Assembly: GCA_951813605.1 (NCBI GenBank)
Contig: OX638379.1
Span: forward strand, 670,139 to 734,138
Direction of reading: 5' to 3'
From: an uncultured Bryobacterales bacterium
GTDB lineage: Bacteria; Acidobacteriota; Terriglobia; Bryobacterales; UBA6623
Length of the DNA: 64,000 nt
The translations under genes and the position numbers were made by a program. The notes below the pieces were generated by a model that did not search any database, was not told the origin of the DNA, and saw only the letters and a list, made by a program, of their open reading frames with translations. The number at the start of each line of letters is the position of its first letter. Positions within the stretch are counted from its first letter, which is position 1. Positions 9,125 to 18,267 of the stretch are shown here, piece after piece.

Positions 9125-10093
9125 TCAGTGCCGAACGAACTTCTGAACCACCCGGCTCAGCTGCGCCACGAAAACGCTCCCGTCAGCCGCGACCGTCGTG
9201 CCGTGGCCGCCCACATTGCCCGGCAACCGGCGTACTTCCGTTCCGTCAAGGCTGCGTAGGATTCCTCCGGCCCAAATCCGTTGGTCCTTGGTCATGAACA
9301 GCGTCGAGACGCCCCCTACGTCCCGCCACTGGTCGAGGAACTTGCCTTCGGAGTCGAAGACCTGGATCCTTCGGTTATCTCGATCCGTGACGTACACGCG
9401 GCCTCGGTGGTCGACCACGAGGTTGTGCGGCAATCCGAATTCGCCCGGCCCGTTTCCGCGCGTTCCCCACTCGAGCATGAATTCCCCTTTGCTGGAAAAC
9501 TTCACCACCCTCGCGCTTCCGTAGCCGTCGCTCACATAGATTTCCCCGTCGGGCGCGATCGCGACGTCTGTCGGCAGATTGAAGTGGCGGCGGTCGGTTC
9601 CGGCCACGCCCTTCTCTCCGAGCTGCAACAACACGTTTCCTTGCGAATCCATCTTGTAGACCGCATGCGCCGCGGCGTCCACCAGCCAGATGTTGCCGCC
9701 CGCATCCACGCGGATCGAGTGAGCCCCACAGGCATGGCAGCCGGCCGGACCGTAGACCACCGTGTAGCCAGAGCCGTCAGGGGCGCGTGATTCCGGTGGA
9801 ATTGCGGTCACTTTTCCCTCGCTGATTGTGCCTTCGCCCCACGAGCGAAGGAACTTTCCCGCGACGTCAAACTCCATCACTGGCTGCGCCCCGCGATGGA
9901 GGACCAAAATGTTTCCCTCGGCGGTGGCTGCCACGGCGGCGACCTCCCCGAAATGCCAAGGCGCGGGTGTCCCGGCTGCTGTCGTAGCGGGGATCGGCCA
10001 TTCGGCCTCTTGGTATTCCTGCTGGCAAAGCCCCGCGGAGACGCCAGCAAGTGCTAGGACGCAACAAAGGCTGATTCGCAATAATGGTTTCAT
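9125..10093 (-). CDS. Secreted NHL-repeat beta-propeller protein
   Basis: 322 residues with a signal peptide (KPLLRISLCCVLALAGVSAG, cleavage near QQEY). It contains about six NHL-type blades, for example FNLPTDVAIAPDGEIYVSDG, FGLPHNLVVDHRGRVYVTDR and NRRIQVFDSEGKFLDQW. NHL propellers act as binding scaffolds, or in some secreted forms as lyases; the blade carrying HACGAHSIRVDAGGNIWLVDA has a Cys pair. Its ATG overlaps the stop of the upstream DapA-like gene in an ATGA arrangement, indicating translational coupling. Nothing shows a catalytic site, so the role is unknown beyond partnership with that aldolase-fold protein. Confidence 0.82.
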   Translation of the reverse strand: MKPLLRISLCCVLALAGVSAGLCQQEYQEAEWPIPATTAAGTPAPWHFGEVAAVAATAEGNILVLHRGAQPVMEFDVAGKFLRSWGEGTISEGKVTAIPPESRAPDGSGYTVVYGPAGCHACGAHSIRVDAGGNIWLVDAAAHAVYKMDSQGNVLLQLGEKGVAGTDRRHFNLPTDVAIAPDGEIYVSDGYGSARVVKFSSKGEFMLEWGTRGNGPGEFGLPHNLVVDHRGRVYVTDRDNRRIQVFDSEGKFLDQWRDVGGVSTLFMTKDQRIWAGGILRSLDGTEVRRLPGNVGGHGTTVAADGSVFVAQLSRVVQKFVRH

Positions 10094-11094
10094 TTCACCC
10101 TCAGATAAGGCTTCAGCGCTGCGAAGTTGTGCTCGATTTCCGCCACGGTCGCCGCGGAGTACGAGTAGTCACCTCGTCTTGACACTGCGGTCTTGAAAAC
10201 GCCTCGGCGTTTCATCATGTATGGGCGCAGCCCCGGAATTGCCTGCTCGAGATTCGTCATCAGCAACAGCTTGCTGTACACCTCGCGGACTGCGTCGCGT
10301 TTGTTAGCAAGGTGCAACTCCCAAAGATGGGCGTAGACATCGGCGTACATGGGGCCGCCGGTCAGCGTGCCGTCCATCCCCAAGCGCATTTCGTAGGTCC
10401 AACCGCGCGCCCGGAACGCACCCAGAATAATCTTGATCGCCCCCGGCCGGTGCGTCGCCAATTCCCTCATCCGGTTGATCGCCGTGGCGACGCTACCGTA
10501 TTCTTCCTTCAAATAGCCGAAATTGTCGAACGTGCCACCCATCTCGACAATGAATTCGATGGTCGGCTCGACCTTCGGAGATCCCCCAGCTGTCTGGATG
10601 AACACCGGCCGCTTCGCGACCTTGCAGAGTTCCCCGTAGTACTCGCGGTAATCATCCAGCGATTCCGCGGTAGTAGGCGGTATCGCAATGACAGCGTCCG
10701 GTTGGAGCTTTTCCGCAAACCGGGCATATTCGAGCATTGACGGCGTGTCACGCGCCTGCACCCCGAGGACTAAAGCCGGCTTGCGGCCTTTGGCCGCCTT
10801 CGCAATGATCTCCATGCCCCGCATCCGCTCGTCCTTCGATAGGTAGTTCAGGTCGCTGGCGTTTTGCGGCCAGACCATACCTTGCACGCCGCAGCGATCT
10901 AAGAACGCGACTTCGTGTTCGAGATCGTCGAAGTCGATCGCTTTCTCTTCGGTGTACGGAGTCGCGAGGATCATGAAAGCCCCGCGGAGGGGCTTCTTGC
11001 GCGGTACGGCCATGCCGCGGCCGGACTCGCCGAGAGCGACGCAGGCGAGAATCGCGAAGGTGTCCCGACGGGTAAGGCTTGAAGGCCGGGCCAT
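10090..11094 (-). CDS. Tat-exported dihydrodipicolinate synthase/N-acetylneuraminate lyase superfamily protein
   Basis: 334 residues. A twin-arginine leader (SLTRRDTFAILACVALGE) precedes a DapA-type TIM barrel. The Schiff-base lysine is visible in FGYLKEEYGS. Two other hallmarks are altered: the substrate-carboxylate loop (GGTTGE in DapA) is WPQNASD, and the YNxP region with the catalytic Tyr reads FIQTAGGSP. Therefore it is not a lysine-biosynthesis enzyme; it could be an aldolase/dehydratase for another keto acid, or have a changed mechanism. Export to the periplasm is also unlike DapA. Expressed with the NHL propeller gene (4-base overlap) and divergently from the RidA-like gene. Confidence 0.82.
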   Translation of the reverse strand: MARPSSLTRRDTFAILACVALGESGRGMAVPRKKPLRGAFMILATPYTEEKAIDFDDLEHEVAFLDRCGVQGMVWPQNASDLNYLSKDERMRGMEIIAKAAKGRKPALVLGVQARDTPSMLEYARFAEKLQPDAVIAIPPTTAESLDDYREYYGELCKVAKRPVFIQTAGGSPKVEPTIEFIVEMGGTFDNFGYLKEEYGSVATAINRMRELATHRPGAIKIILGAFRARGWTYEMRLGMDGTLTGGPMYADVYAHLWELHLANKRDAVREVYSKLLLMTNLEQAIPGLRPYMMKRRGVFKTAVSRRGDYSYSAATVAEIEHNFAALKPYLRVK

Positions 11095-11185
11095 GGCGGA
11101 TTCCGACGTGATTGTAACTCCGAATTGTCACCTATGCCGGCTGAATCGCTGCAATCGGTCTCTTGCTCTACGATCTTAGTGAGCC

Positions 11186-11192
11186 AAGGAGG
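11186..11192 (+). promoter_or_regulatory. Strong Shine-Dalgarno site deciding the RidA start
   Basis: AAGGAGG, nine bases before the ATG at 11202. It excludes the upstream in-frame candidate at 11163 and leaves a clean signal peptide at the N-terminus. Confidence 0.8.
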
Positions 11193-11201
11193 CTCTGTGT
11201 G

Positions 11202-11630
11202 ATGAAGAAGCTGCTCGCATTCTCTATCTTGCTCCTCGTGGCCGCCTCCCCCGCGGCGGAGAAGAGGATCATCTATCCATCGGAGTTTCGACCAAACATG
11301 CCATTCAGCCCGGGCGTGCAAGTCGGCGACACACTGTACTGCGCCGGCCAGACCGGCTCCGATCTCAAGACCGGCCAGTATCCGGAGTCATTCGAGGACG
11401 AGGTTCACCAGACGTTTCGCCGGATCGGAATGATTCTCAAGGCCGCTGGGTATGACTTCTCGGACGCTGTTGACGCAAAGGTCTATCTCACCGATATTTC
11501 CTTGTTCTCACAAATGAACTCCGTCTACACGCAGTACTTCACGGAGGACCGCCCGGCCAGGACAACCGTTGCTGTGGCGAGCTTGGTCGGCAAAGCGCGC
11601 ATCGAGATCACGGTGACGGCGAGGAAATAA
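11202..11630 (+). CDS. Exported RidA/YjgF/YER057c-family protein
   Basis: 142 residues. The start at 11202 is fixed by AAGGAGG nine bases upstream and gives a signal peptide (KKLLAFSILLLVAASPAAE). The mature part is a RidA fold: FSPGVQVGDTLYCAGQTG, the EVHQTFRRIGMILKAAGYDF helix, DAKVYLTDI, and RPARTTVAVASLVGKARIEIT with the conserved Arg that binds the substrate carboxylate and the conserved Glu. Cytosolic RidA hydrolyses reactive enamine/imine intermediates; exported versions are common in Acidobacteria and their role is less clear. It is transcribed divergently from the DapA-like aldolase, which could generate imines or keto acids. Confidence 0.9.
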   Translation: MKKLLAFSILLLVAASPAAEKRIIYPSEFRPNMPFSPGVQVGDTLYCAGQTGSDLKTGQYPESFEDEVHQTFRRIGMILKAAGYDFSDAVDAKVYLTDISLFSQMNSVYTQYFTEDRPARTTVAVASLVGKARIEITVTARK

Positions 11631-12617
11631 GCATCGTTCCACCATGGCAACTTGCCTGATCTCGAGTGGAGCGACCAGCTCACTGAAGCCACTCCCCATC
11701 AAGGTCCTTTGGCCACGCTTACCCGTAGTGCTGGAGGACCCGACAGGAGGACTTCATTTCGACCGGGAATTCGGCCGGACAGCGGAGTCGACCAGCGATT
11801 CTCACTTTCGACCGAGCGGCGAAGCTCGCCCCCTGGTGGTTCATGGCGGATTAGCAGTTCTACAGAGCGTCCTTCGGGAGTTCGCCTTGCAGGTATTCAA
11901 GGTGCTTGACCAGGCCCTCCTGCCGAGGCTGCCCGAACGCCAGCCCATCGAGGGCGAGACTCTATTTCAACGACTTCAAGTGATCGATTTGCCGGCCCAA
12001 AAGAAGCATCGGCACGCGTCGGTCGAATATGAGATGAGGGCTCAGGCGATCCGCCAAACGACACGCATCGTCCACAGCCTACGACACCGCTGTATTGGAG
12101 AGTTGACCCGAGGGGATTCTCCTTAAGTTGGCCTCAATCGGCTACGTCCGCCGTGGCTCTTTGGTCCTCTACCGGATGCGACACGACGGCCCCTTCTGCC
12201 GTCGCCGAAAGCAGGCAGGGGGAGGCCGATTCCCGCACTGCTTACTCGCCCGCTAGCGACACGGCACGTAGACCTCACGTTCTGTGCCCGTCGCTGCTGA
12301 TGCCCAGAACCAATTCCAGATCGCCGGGTACCTGCGCTTCCGACGACTCACTGAAGAACTAATCGCAGTCAGCGAGCAACTTTGCGACGCTGGGCCCGAG
12401 AGCAGCGCGTGCACCACCACGATAAAAGAGCAAAAGACTTAACGTGGCACTTCTCCCCGCGATTGAAGACAATATCGCGCGGTTCGTACTTCGGGCAGCC
12501 GTGCACCAGCTTGCCTAGACCAACTCATCAGACGTGGTTCATGCCCTTAATATCCGAAACTGGGCATTTATTGCGCCTTGCCGGAACTAGCGGAGCCTGC
12601 AATGTCCGTAACGATGC
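11631..12617. other. About 1 kb without a convincing gene
   Basis: Both strands hold only short frames with no family resemblance. On the minus strand a 30-codon tail ending in LVKHLEYLQGELPKDAL then stop (about 11858-11960) reads like the end of a protein, suggesting that a decayed gene lies here. Confidence 0.4.
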
Positions 12618-13793
12618 TTAGCCTGGCGTGGTCCAGACGGCTTGGCGCAGGACGGCGTACGGCGAGCCGGACATTTTCTCGTACCAAACGGTGACGAGAG
12701 AGCCGTCATCCAATTCGACAGTCGACGGGTAGCCGAGATCGCCTCCCTCGCCATCGTCTGAAATGGTCATTGGCTCCGACCAGGAGTCTCCGTTGTCCTC
12801 GCTGAGGCGTGCCTGGTTCCCAAAAGGCGACCGGCGGTAGCCGTAAGTCATCAGCAGCCGACCGTCGCGTAGTCGAGCGAGGTGCGAGGGCAAGCCCCAT
12901 ACACCGATAGCGTGCGGCATGGACCAAGAGCGACCTCCATCGTCGGACTCCGTCTGAAGGGTCTCGCGCTCGTTCGCCTTGTTGTGGTTGCGGATGTGAG
13001 CGACCAGGCGCCCATTGGCCGCCTCGACGATGTGCAACTCGTGATAGTCGGTGAAGTCGTCGCCGTCCCTAGTTGGGACTTCGGCGAGCCAGCGCCAAGT
13101 CTGTCCGTCGTCGCGCGAATCGGCGACTCCAATCCGTCGCTTCGGGTGCCAAAGCCGCTTTCCGGCGTAAATCACCCTTCCATCGGACAGCGCAATCGGC
13201 CCGTGCGGGCTGTTCACGGGCACCCGATACGGAGCGGACCAAGTCATCCCGCCGTCAGTAGACCGCAGCATCCAAGTCCCCAGCATCTCCTCGCGCTCAG
13301 CTTGCGTGAGTCGTTCGTGGGCGGACTTCCATGCGTCGATTCTCTCGCGGGTCCAGTTCATGAACCTGCCGCGTGTCCCCGGCTTGGCCCCTTTCAGGTA
13401 ATCGACGTAGGCGAGCGACGTGAAAGTTGTTACCAGCAGCGACCCTCGGCTTGTCTCGCACACACCGGCGTCTCGGTCATCCGTTGGCGAGTCCATGAGG
13501 ATTCTCGGCCAGCCCCACGATCGTCCTCCGTCTCTCGATTTCATCAATTCGACCCATCCGAAGGGACAAACGTGCGACTGCCTGCCACCCGAGCACACCA
13601 CTAGCAACTCTCCGTTGGACCGCCGCGCCAGCGTTGGCCAGCCGTGATATAGATTAGGCCGCTTGCTAATCACGCGAACGGCCTGCACATCCGCGACAGG
13701 GGCGGCCGCCAACGGCCGGATCGTGGCCACGCAAGCGGCAGTCAACGCTAGGGAGCCGAGCAGGTCCCGTCGAGTGCTAGTGGGAATCGACAC
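12618..13793 (-). CDS. Tat-exported sialidase-like (BNR/Asp-box) propeller
   Basis: About 391 residues from a GTG at 13793, which directly precedes a twin-arginine leader (STRRDLLGSLALTAACVATI); the frame is open further upstream to 14126 but without family character. Five Asp boxes can be seen in order: SRDGGRSW, STDGGMTW, SRDDGQTW, SDDGGRSW and SEDNGDSW, marking the six-bladed sialidase fold. The N-terminal PNLYHGWPTLARRSNGELLVV resembles the first active-site blade of GH33-like proteins. The acidobacterial and planctomycete relatives are mostly uncharacterised secreted glycosidase-like proteins, so sialic acid is not an assured substrate. Confidence 0.83.
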   Translation of the reverse strand: MSIPTSTRRDLLGSLALTAACVATIRPLAAAPVADVQAVRVISKRPNLYHGWPTLARRSNGELLVVCSGGRQSHVCPFGWVELMKSRDGGRSWGWPRILMDSPTDDRDAGVCETSRGSLLVTTFTSLAYVDYLKGAKPGTRGRFMNWTRERIDAWKSAHERLTQAEREEMLGTWMLRSTDGGMTWSAPYRVPVNSPHGPIALSDGRVIYAGKRLWHPKRRIGVADSRDDGQTWRWLAEVPTRDGDDFTDYHELHIVEAANGRLVAHIRNHNKANERETLQTESDDGGRSWSMPHAIGVWGLPSHLARLRDGRLLMTYGYRRSPFGNQARLSEDNGDSWSEPMTISDDGEGGDLGYPSTVELDDGSLVTVWYEKMSGSPYAVLRQAVWTTPG

Positions 13794-14036
13794 GATAGAA
13801 AGCCTATCGAAGCCAAGGTCCGATGACAGGCTCAAATACTCAAATCGGTGTCTGTTGGCAGTTTCTGATGCCATCTGCGCTTCCGGGACCCACTGGGACC
13901 CCGCTTCTCGCTGCAGTTTCGTAAGCCGGCCTGTTAGGTTCGGCGCTCCTTGAAGGAGGTTCTTCCGTAGTGGATTGCTTCCCGAACATACTCTTTCTGC
14001 TATCGGCAGACCGAAAGGGCGGACGCGCATTTCGGC

Positions 14037-14333
14037 TTGGTATACGACGCACTGCGTTGCTCCCGCTCCGCTGACAATACCCTCGGGGTCTTCGCCGCCG
14101 ACCACGGTGAGGGCATTGGGCATCATGGCCGCATCCTCAAGAACTTCCTTGAAGACGAGGCTTGGCAGGCCCCGACAATCGTCGTTTCGCCTCGAGCTTT
14201 TGATGGTGTCAGGGAGGAGCAGCGTTTGGTCTCGAGCCTCGACATTCCGGCGATCGTTCGTCGCGCCCGCGGAACCGCTTTGGAAGCCGAGGTATCCTGC
14301 GCCCAGGATCCGTTGCTTTCGATTCAGGCTTGA
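14037..14333 (+). pseudogene. Sulfatase remnant (central fragment)
   Basis: The frame encodes ADNTLGVFAADHGEGIGHH, GRILKNFLEDEAWQAPTIVVSP and VSSLDIPAIV in the order seen in type I sulfatases (metal-binding DHGE-type motif, K-x-x-x-EE-x-x-x-P-x-IV, then the VS-x-xDI-P-T segment). No upstream C-x-P-x-R site or start is present, and the following frames to about 14720 do not restore the C-terminal domain. It is a broken third sulfatase just upstream of the intact one at 14824. Boundaries are approximate. Confidence 0.6.
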
Positions 14334-14823
14334 AGCTCGCGAGTTGGATCGAGGGTCGCGAAGACTGCTTGAAGGAAGCTTCGGGCCGTCGCGATGGAGA
14401 TGTGATCCTTATCGAGGACGGCGTGTCCGATCCGGTTATCGATGTCGCGGGACCGTTGGTATGCCAACGGAGCCTGCCGTTCGCGATGGCCGGCCCATCG
14501 CCCCGGATGGGCCGGTCGAACTGCTTGAGGACGTGCTCCTGAACCAGTCGGGGCAGGAGCTATTGGCGGAATTTTCGGGTCGGGCCCGCTTCGAGGCCGT
14601 TCGCTCGAACTCAACTGCCATTCGCAGAGAGGCCTGGATGTGCTGCCGACACACTACTTCGCCGATAACACGGGACGGACACAACGCGTCACGCTGGGCG
14701 CATTGGCTTGGGCGCTGATCGAAGCAGCGTAGGCGGTCGAGATCGTCCGACAGAGGCCTCCGCAATCAGGCCGCGAGGAGACAGGTGCAATCCGATTCGA
14801 ACTGCTACGCTGCGGGCTATCTG

Positions 14824-16239
14824 ATGCGCGTACTATTAGCTCTTGTCCTCTGCGCGCCGCTGGCGGCCCAGTCGCGTCCCAACATCGTTCTGGCGATGGC
14901 CGACGACCAAGGCTGGGGCGAGACTGGCTACAACGGGCATCCTTATTTGAAGACGCCGGTCCTGGATGAAATGGCGGCCTCGGGACTGAGGTTCGACCGT
15001 TTCTACTCCGCCGCCCCGAATTGCTCTCCAACCCGCGCATCGATCCTGACCGGCCGGCACCCCAATCGATCCGGCGTTTTCGCCCCAAATCATTCGACAC
15101 GTCCCGAGGAGATCTCCATCGCCCAGATCCTTCGAACGGCGGGCTACCGGACAGCGCACTTCGGGAAGTGGCACGTTGGAGCCGTCAAGGCGGCATCCCC
15201 GACCAGTCCCGCCCGCATGGGGTACGACGAGTACCTTGCGCACGACAACTTCTTCGAACTCGACCCGCCCTTGAGCCGGAACGGCGAAGATCCCGAAATC
15301 ATCCAAGGTGAAAGCTCGGAGATCTGCGTGGACGCGGCCATCCAGTTCCTGAGGTCGGCACGATCCAAGGGGCCGGAGCCGTTCTTCGTGACCTTGTGGT
15401 TCGGCTCTCCGCACAGCCCGTATCGAGCGTTGCCTGACGACGCGGCGCTCTATCGCGAGGTCCGCGGGGAGGAACTCGCGAACCGATTCGCCGAGATCAC
15501 CGCTATGGATCGAGCACTCGGCCAATTCCGCGATGCGCTCAGCGAGATGGGGCTAGCCGACAACACCTTGCTCTGGTTCACGTCGGACAACGGAATCACG
15601 GTCGAGGGCATTCCGGAAGACCAGCGCGCCGGGCTCCACAACGGGGGCTGGCGCGGGCACAAGGGATCGCTTTACGAGGGGGGACTGCGGGTGCCTGGAA
15701 TCATCGAGTGGCCGTCCGTGATTCGCGAACCGCGACGGACGGCAGTACCTGCCGTCACTACCGACATTTTTGCCACACTGCTGGCCTTGCTGGACTTGGA
15801 GCACCCGTATCCAGCCCGTCCATTGGATGGGGTGGATCTGACGCCGCTGATCATGGACGATTCGATGGCGGAGCGCCCAACGCCCGTGGGCTTCTGGCGC
15901 TACGACCGTCGATCTGAAACCAAGAACCCACGTTGGATGGCCCCGGAACTGACCCGAGGCACAACGCCGACTGTTAGGAATCCAGGCATCGATTTCGTCA
16001 ATTTCAAGCACCCAGTCGCGAAGACGAGCGACTTTGGGGGCATGGCCGCTTGGACGGGAAACCGCTACAAGCTCGTCCGCCTCGGCGATCAGGAGCCCGA
16101 ACTCTACGACTTGATTGCGGATCCGAACGAGAGCAATGACCTCGCCTCAAACCAGCCGGCCCGGGTCCGGGCAATGTTAGAGAGGCTGGAGGAGTGGCAG
16201 CGCTCGGTCGAGCGGAGTCTTGCGGGGCAAGACTATTGA
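14824..16239 (+). CDS. Arylsulfatase-type sulfatase (type I, formylglycine)
   Basis: About 471 residues. ATG at 14824 gives a tight signal peptide (RVLLALVLCAPLAAQ). Motifs: ADDQGWGETGYNG (metal Asp pair), NCSPTRASILTGRHPNRSG with Cys67 as formylglycine precursor, FGKWHVG, and FTSDNGI. The C-terminal half has GSLYEGGLRVPGI, then ending with the EPELYDLIADPNESNDLA segment common to sulfatases. It should release sulfate from glycans in the periplasm. It differs clearly from the first sulfatase (4707) and so likely acts on another linkage. A broken sulfatase precedes it on the same strand, indicating past expansion of this family here. Confidence 0.92.
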   Translation: MRVLLALVLCAPLAAQSRPNIVLAMADDQGWGETGYNGHPYLKTPVLDEMAASGLRFDRFYSAAPNCSPTRASILTGRHPNRSGVFAPNHSTRPEEISIAQILRTAGYRTAHFGKWHVGAVKAASPTSPARMGYDEYLAHDNFFELDPPLSRNGEDPEIIQGESSEICVDAAIQFLRSARSKGPEPFFVTLWFGSPHSPYRALPDDAALYREVRGEELANRFAEITAMDRALGQFRDALSEMGLADNTLLWFTSDNGITVEGIPEDQRAGLHNGGWRGHKGSLYEGGLRVPGIIEWPSVIREPRRTAVPAVTTDIFATLLALLDLEHPYPARPLDGVDLTPLIMDDSMAERPTPVGFWRYDRRSETKNPRWMAPELTRGTTPTVRNPGIDFVNFKHPVAKTSDFGGMAAWTGNRYKLVRLGDQEPELYDLIADPNESNDLASNQPARVRAMLERLEEWQRSVERSLAGQDY

Positions 16240-16787
16240 CTAGGGTGTCGCTAGCCGCGACCATTTCTGGGCGGTTTGGCAATTGCCCGACAAGATCAAG
16301 GCTCTTGTTTTCGTTGAAACACCAATTGATGTGCTGCCAACAACCCGGCTTGGTCCAGTTCCTGGCAGCCCGAAGAACGAAGCGTCTTCAGCGCCCGACT
16401 TGTCGTTAATTGCGTTCTCCGTCAACTCGTCCGCCCAATCTCGTCTGGACGCGGAGGCGCAGGCTTAGTCAGGCCAGACCCCTCTAAGCGTCTTGCCGAG
16501 AGAAGTGAACTGTAAATGTTCTCCCTGAGTGAGCGAGCCCCCTTTACCCGAACCCGTGCTTCGCGTTGGCGTAGTCGGCCATGGTTGCGGTCATCGCGAG
16601 CGAGTGGCGCATGGGAATCAATCCCCCGACAAGCTCGAGACCGACCTGAACGCTCGAGCGTTCAGGTCGCGGCGGGCCGCGACCGCTCGACTGAACTCGT
16701 CCCGCCACGGCCACCAAACCCGTTGCGCCGCGTAGCTCGACCTGTTGCCTCCCCGGGCTAGCTCTGTGCGGGCGATTAGAAGACCGG
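16240..16787. other. Convergent intergenic region with palindromes
   Basis: About 550 bases between the 3' ends of the second sulfatase (plus) and the Gfo/Idh gene (minus). I see no gene. It holds a perfect 28-base palindrome (separate entry) and an adjacent GC-rich dyad. Confidence 0.5.
16642..16669. repeat. Perfect 28-base palindrome (14-base arms, no spacer)
   Basis: Arms CGACCTGAACGCTC and GAGCGTTCAGGTCG are exact reverse complements. A second dyad, GTCGCGGC-GG-GCCGCGAC, overlaps its right arm. No T-tract follows on either strand. It lies between two convergent genes, so a bidirectional transcription stop is the plain reading, but a protein-binding or cruciform site is possible. Confidence 0.85.
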
Positions 16788-18083
16788 TCAGACCTTCGGC
16801 AAGACCCACGGGCGCCGGTATTCGCGACCCAGCAAACGGTTTGCTTCGTCGTCGTTTCCGAAACTCTCGTTCGCCGCGTCGAATTGCAGTTTGCGATCCG
16901 TTCGCCATGCGATGTTGCCTAAATGAACCAGCCCCGAGGCACAGTGACCGATTTCGATGTCGCACGCGGGGCGCCGTCCGTTGCGGATTGCGGCCAGCAT
17001 GTCCCGCTTGTGTCGCACGTCATCGTCTGACTTGGCGCTGGAGCCCTCGGCGACGACCTGGTTGTGTTCGTCATAGGCGTGCCAGCTGCCGTTGCCGATG
17101 ACCACGTAACCGTTCTCTCCGTAGACTGCCGAGCCCTCGGCCTCGCCCTCCATCGTGGTTGGCTGCCAGTTGCGCATTTCGTACATCAAGGTCGCGCCCG
17201 GATAGTCCCACGTCACTACCAGTGTGTCCGGCCACTGTTGTGCGTCGTCGAAGAAGAACTTCCCGCCTGCCGCCGATACGGCGGTCGGCCAGTCGGGAAG
17301 ACGCTTGCCCATGGCCTCGAAGCCGGCGGCCAGCCCCCTGCGGGCGTAGTCGACCCGGTGGACGCCGTCATTGCCTAGGTCGCCGGTCCCGTAGTCGAAG
17401 AACCAGCGCCAGCTCCCGTGGAAACGATTCGGGTTGAATGGGCGCTTTGGTGCAGGGCCGAGCCACATGTCGTAGTCGACGCCGGGAGGGGCGGGTCCGT
17501 CGGGCGGGTAGCCAATGCCTTTCTGTCGTGCGCTCTCCCACCCCTTGGCAAAGGCTACCTTGCCTAGTACTCCGCTGCGAATGTATTCGCAAGCTTCCCT
17601 GTAATTAAGGCCGCTACGCGACTGAATTCCGACCTGCACGACTCGGTTGTATTTGCGGGCAGCGTCCAGCATTGCGCGACCCTCGGCGATATTGTGGCCG
17701 GCCGGCTTCTCCACATAGACATGCTTGCCCGCTTGACAAGCGAGGATAGTCGGGATCGCGTGCCAGTGCGTTGGAGTGCCCATCGCGATCAGGTCGATAT
17801 CGGGATCGTCCAGCAGGCGCCGAAAGTCTGTCTCGACGGATGGCCTGTGCCCCTGCCTTTCCGCGACGGCTGCGACTGCATCGTCGAACAAGCGCCGGTC
17901 GACATCGCAGATCGTCTTGACATCAACGTCCGGCAGTTCGGCGAATCCGTGAAGGATCCGCCGGCCCCGGCCGCGAAATCCCATCATGGCGACCGTGAAC
18001 CGCTCGTTTGGATTCGCCGAGCTCAAGTAGGCCGGAGCCAAGGCCCCGGCGGCAGTTTTCATGAAAGTGCGTCTGGTGGGCAT
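16788..18083 (-). CDS. Tat-exported Gfo/Idh/MocA-family oxidoreductase
   Basis: 431 residues. Twin-arginine leader (PTRRTFMKTAAGALAPAYLS), then a Rossmann fold with MMGFRGRGRRI as nucleotide-binding loop, CDVDRRL, GTPTHWHAI and HVYVEKPAGHN, whose EKP lysine is the usual catalytic/cofactor residue. The C-terminal half is the substrate-binding alpha/beta domain. Relatives are NAD(P)-dependent sugar oxidoreductases or, in exported forms, glycoside-acting enzymes that keep the cofactor bound. The large insert around YDMWLGPAPKRPFNPNRFH is typical of the Bryobacterales/Planctomycetes branch. Substrate unknown; genomic context suggests glycan metabolism. Confidence 0.9.
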   Translation of the reverse strand: MPTRRTFMKTAAGALAPAYLSSANPNERFTVAMMGFRGRGRRILHGFAELPDVDVKTICDVDRRLFDDAVAAVAERQGHRPSVETDFRRLLDDPDIDLIAMGTPTHWHAIPTILACQAGKHVYVEKPAGHNIAEGRAMLDAARKYNRVVQVGIQSRSGLNYREACEYIRSGVLGKVAFAKGWESARQKGIGYPPDGPAPPGVDYDMWLGPAPKRPFNPNRFHGSWRWFFDYGTGDLGNDGVHRVDYARRGLAAGFEAMGKRLPDWPTAVSAAGGKFFFDDAQQWPDTLVVTWDYPGATLMYEMRNWQPTTMEGEAEGSAVYGENGYVVIGNGSWHAYDEHNQVVAEGSSAKSDDDVRHKRDMLAAIRNGRRPACDIEIGHCASGLVHLGNIAWRTDRKLQFDAANESFGNDDEANRLLGREYRRPWVLPKV

Positions 18084-18267
18084 CGGAAATATCCTGCCCG
18101 TAACCTTAGCGCGAATGCAGCGCTCGGGTCGAGAGGCTCGTGCAGGTCCAAGAGACTGGATCAGGAGAATCGCAACTCAGATCGCGCGTCCGACTGCGAT
18201 CAATCGGCACACATCGCAGGTTGCTCTTGGATTGGGCTTCCTAGCCGCACTCCAGAGACCAGACGTC

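Noticed and set aside
11858..11960. Minus-strand 30-codon tail ending LPKDAL-stop
   Set aside because: Reads like the end of a protein but is too short to identify; noted only as possible decay.
13794..14126. N-terminal extension of the sialidase-like protein up to 14126
   Set aside because: Sequence is not family-like and would bury the Tat leader; the GTG at 13793 fits better.
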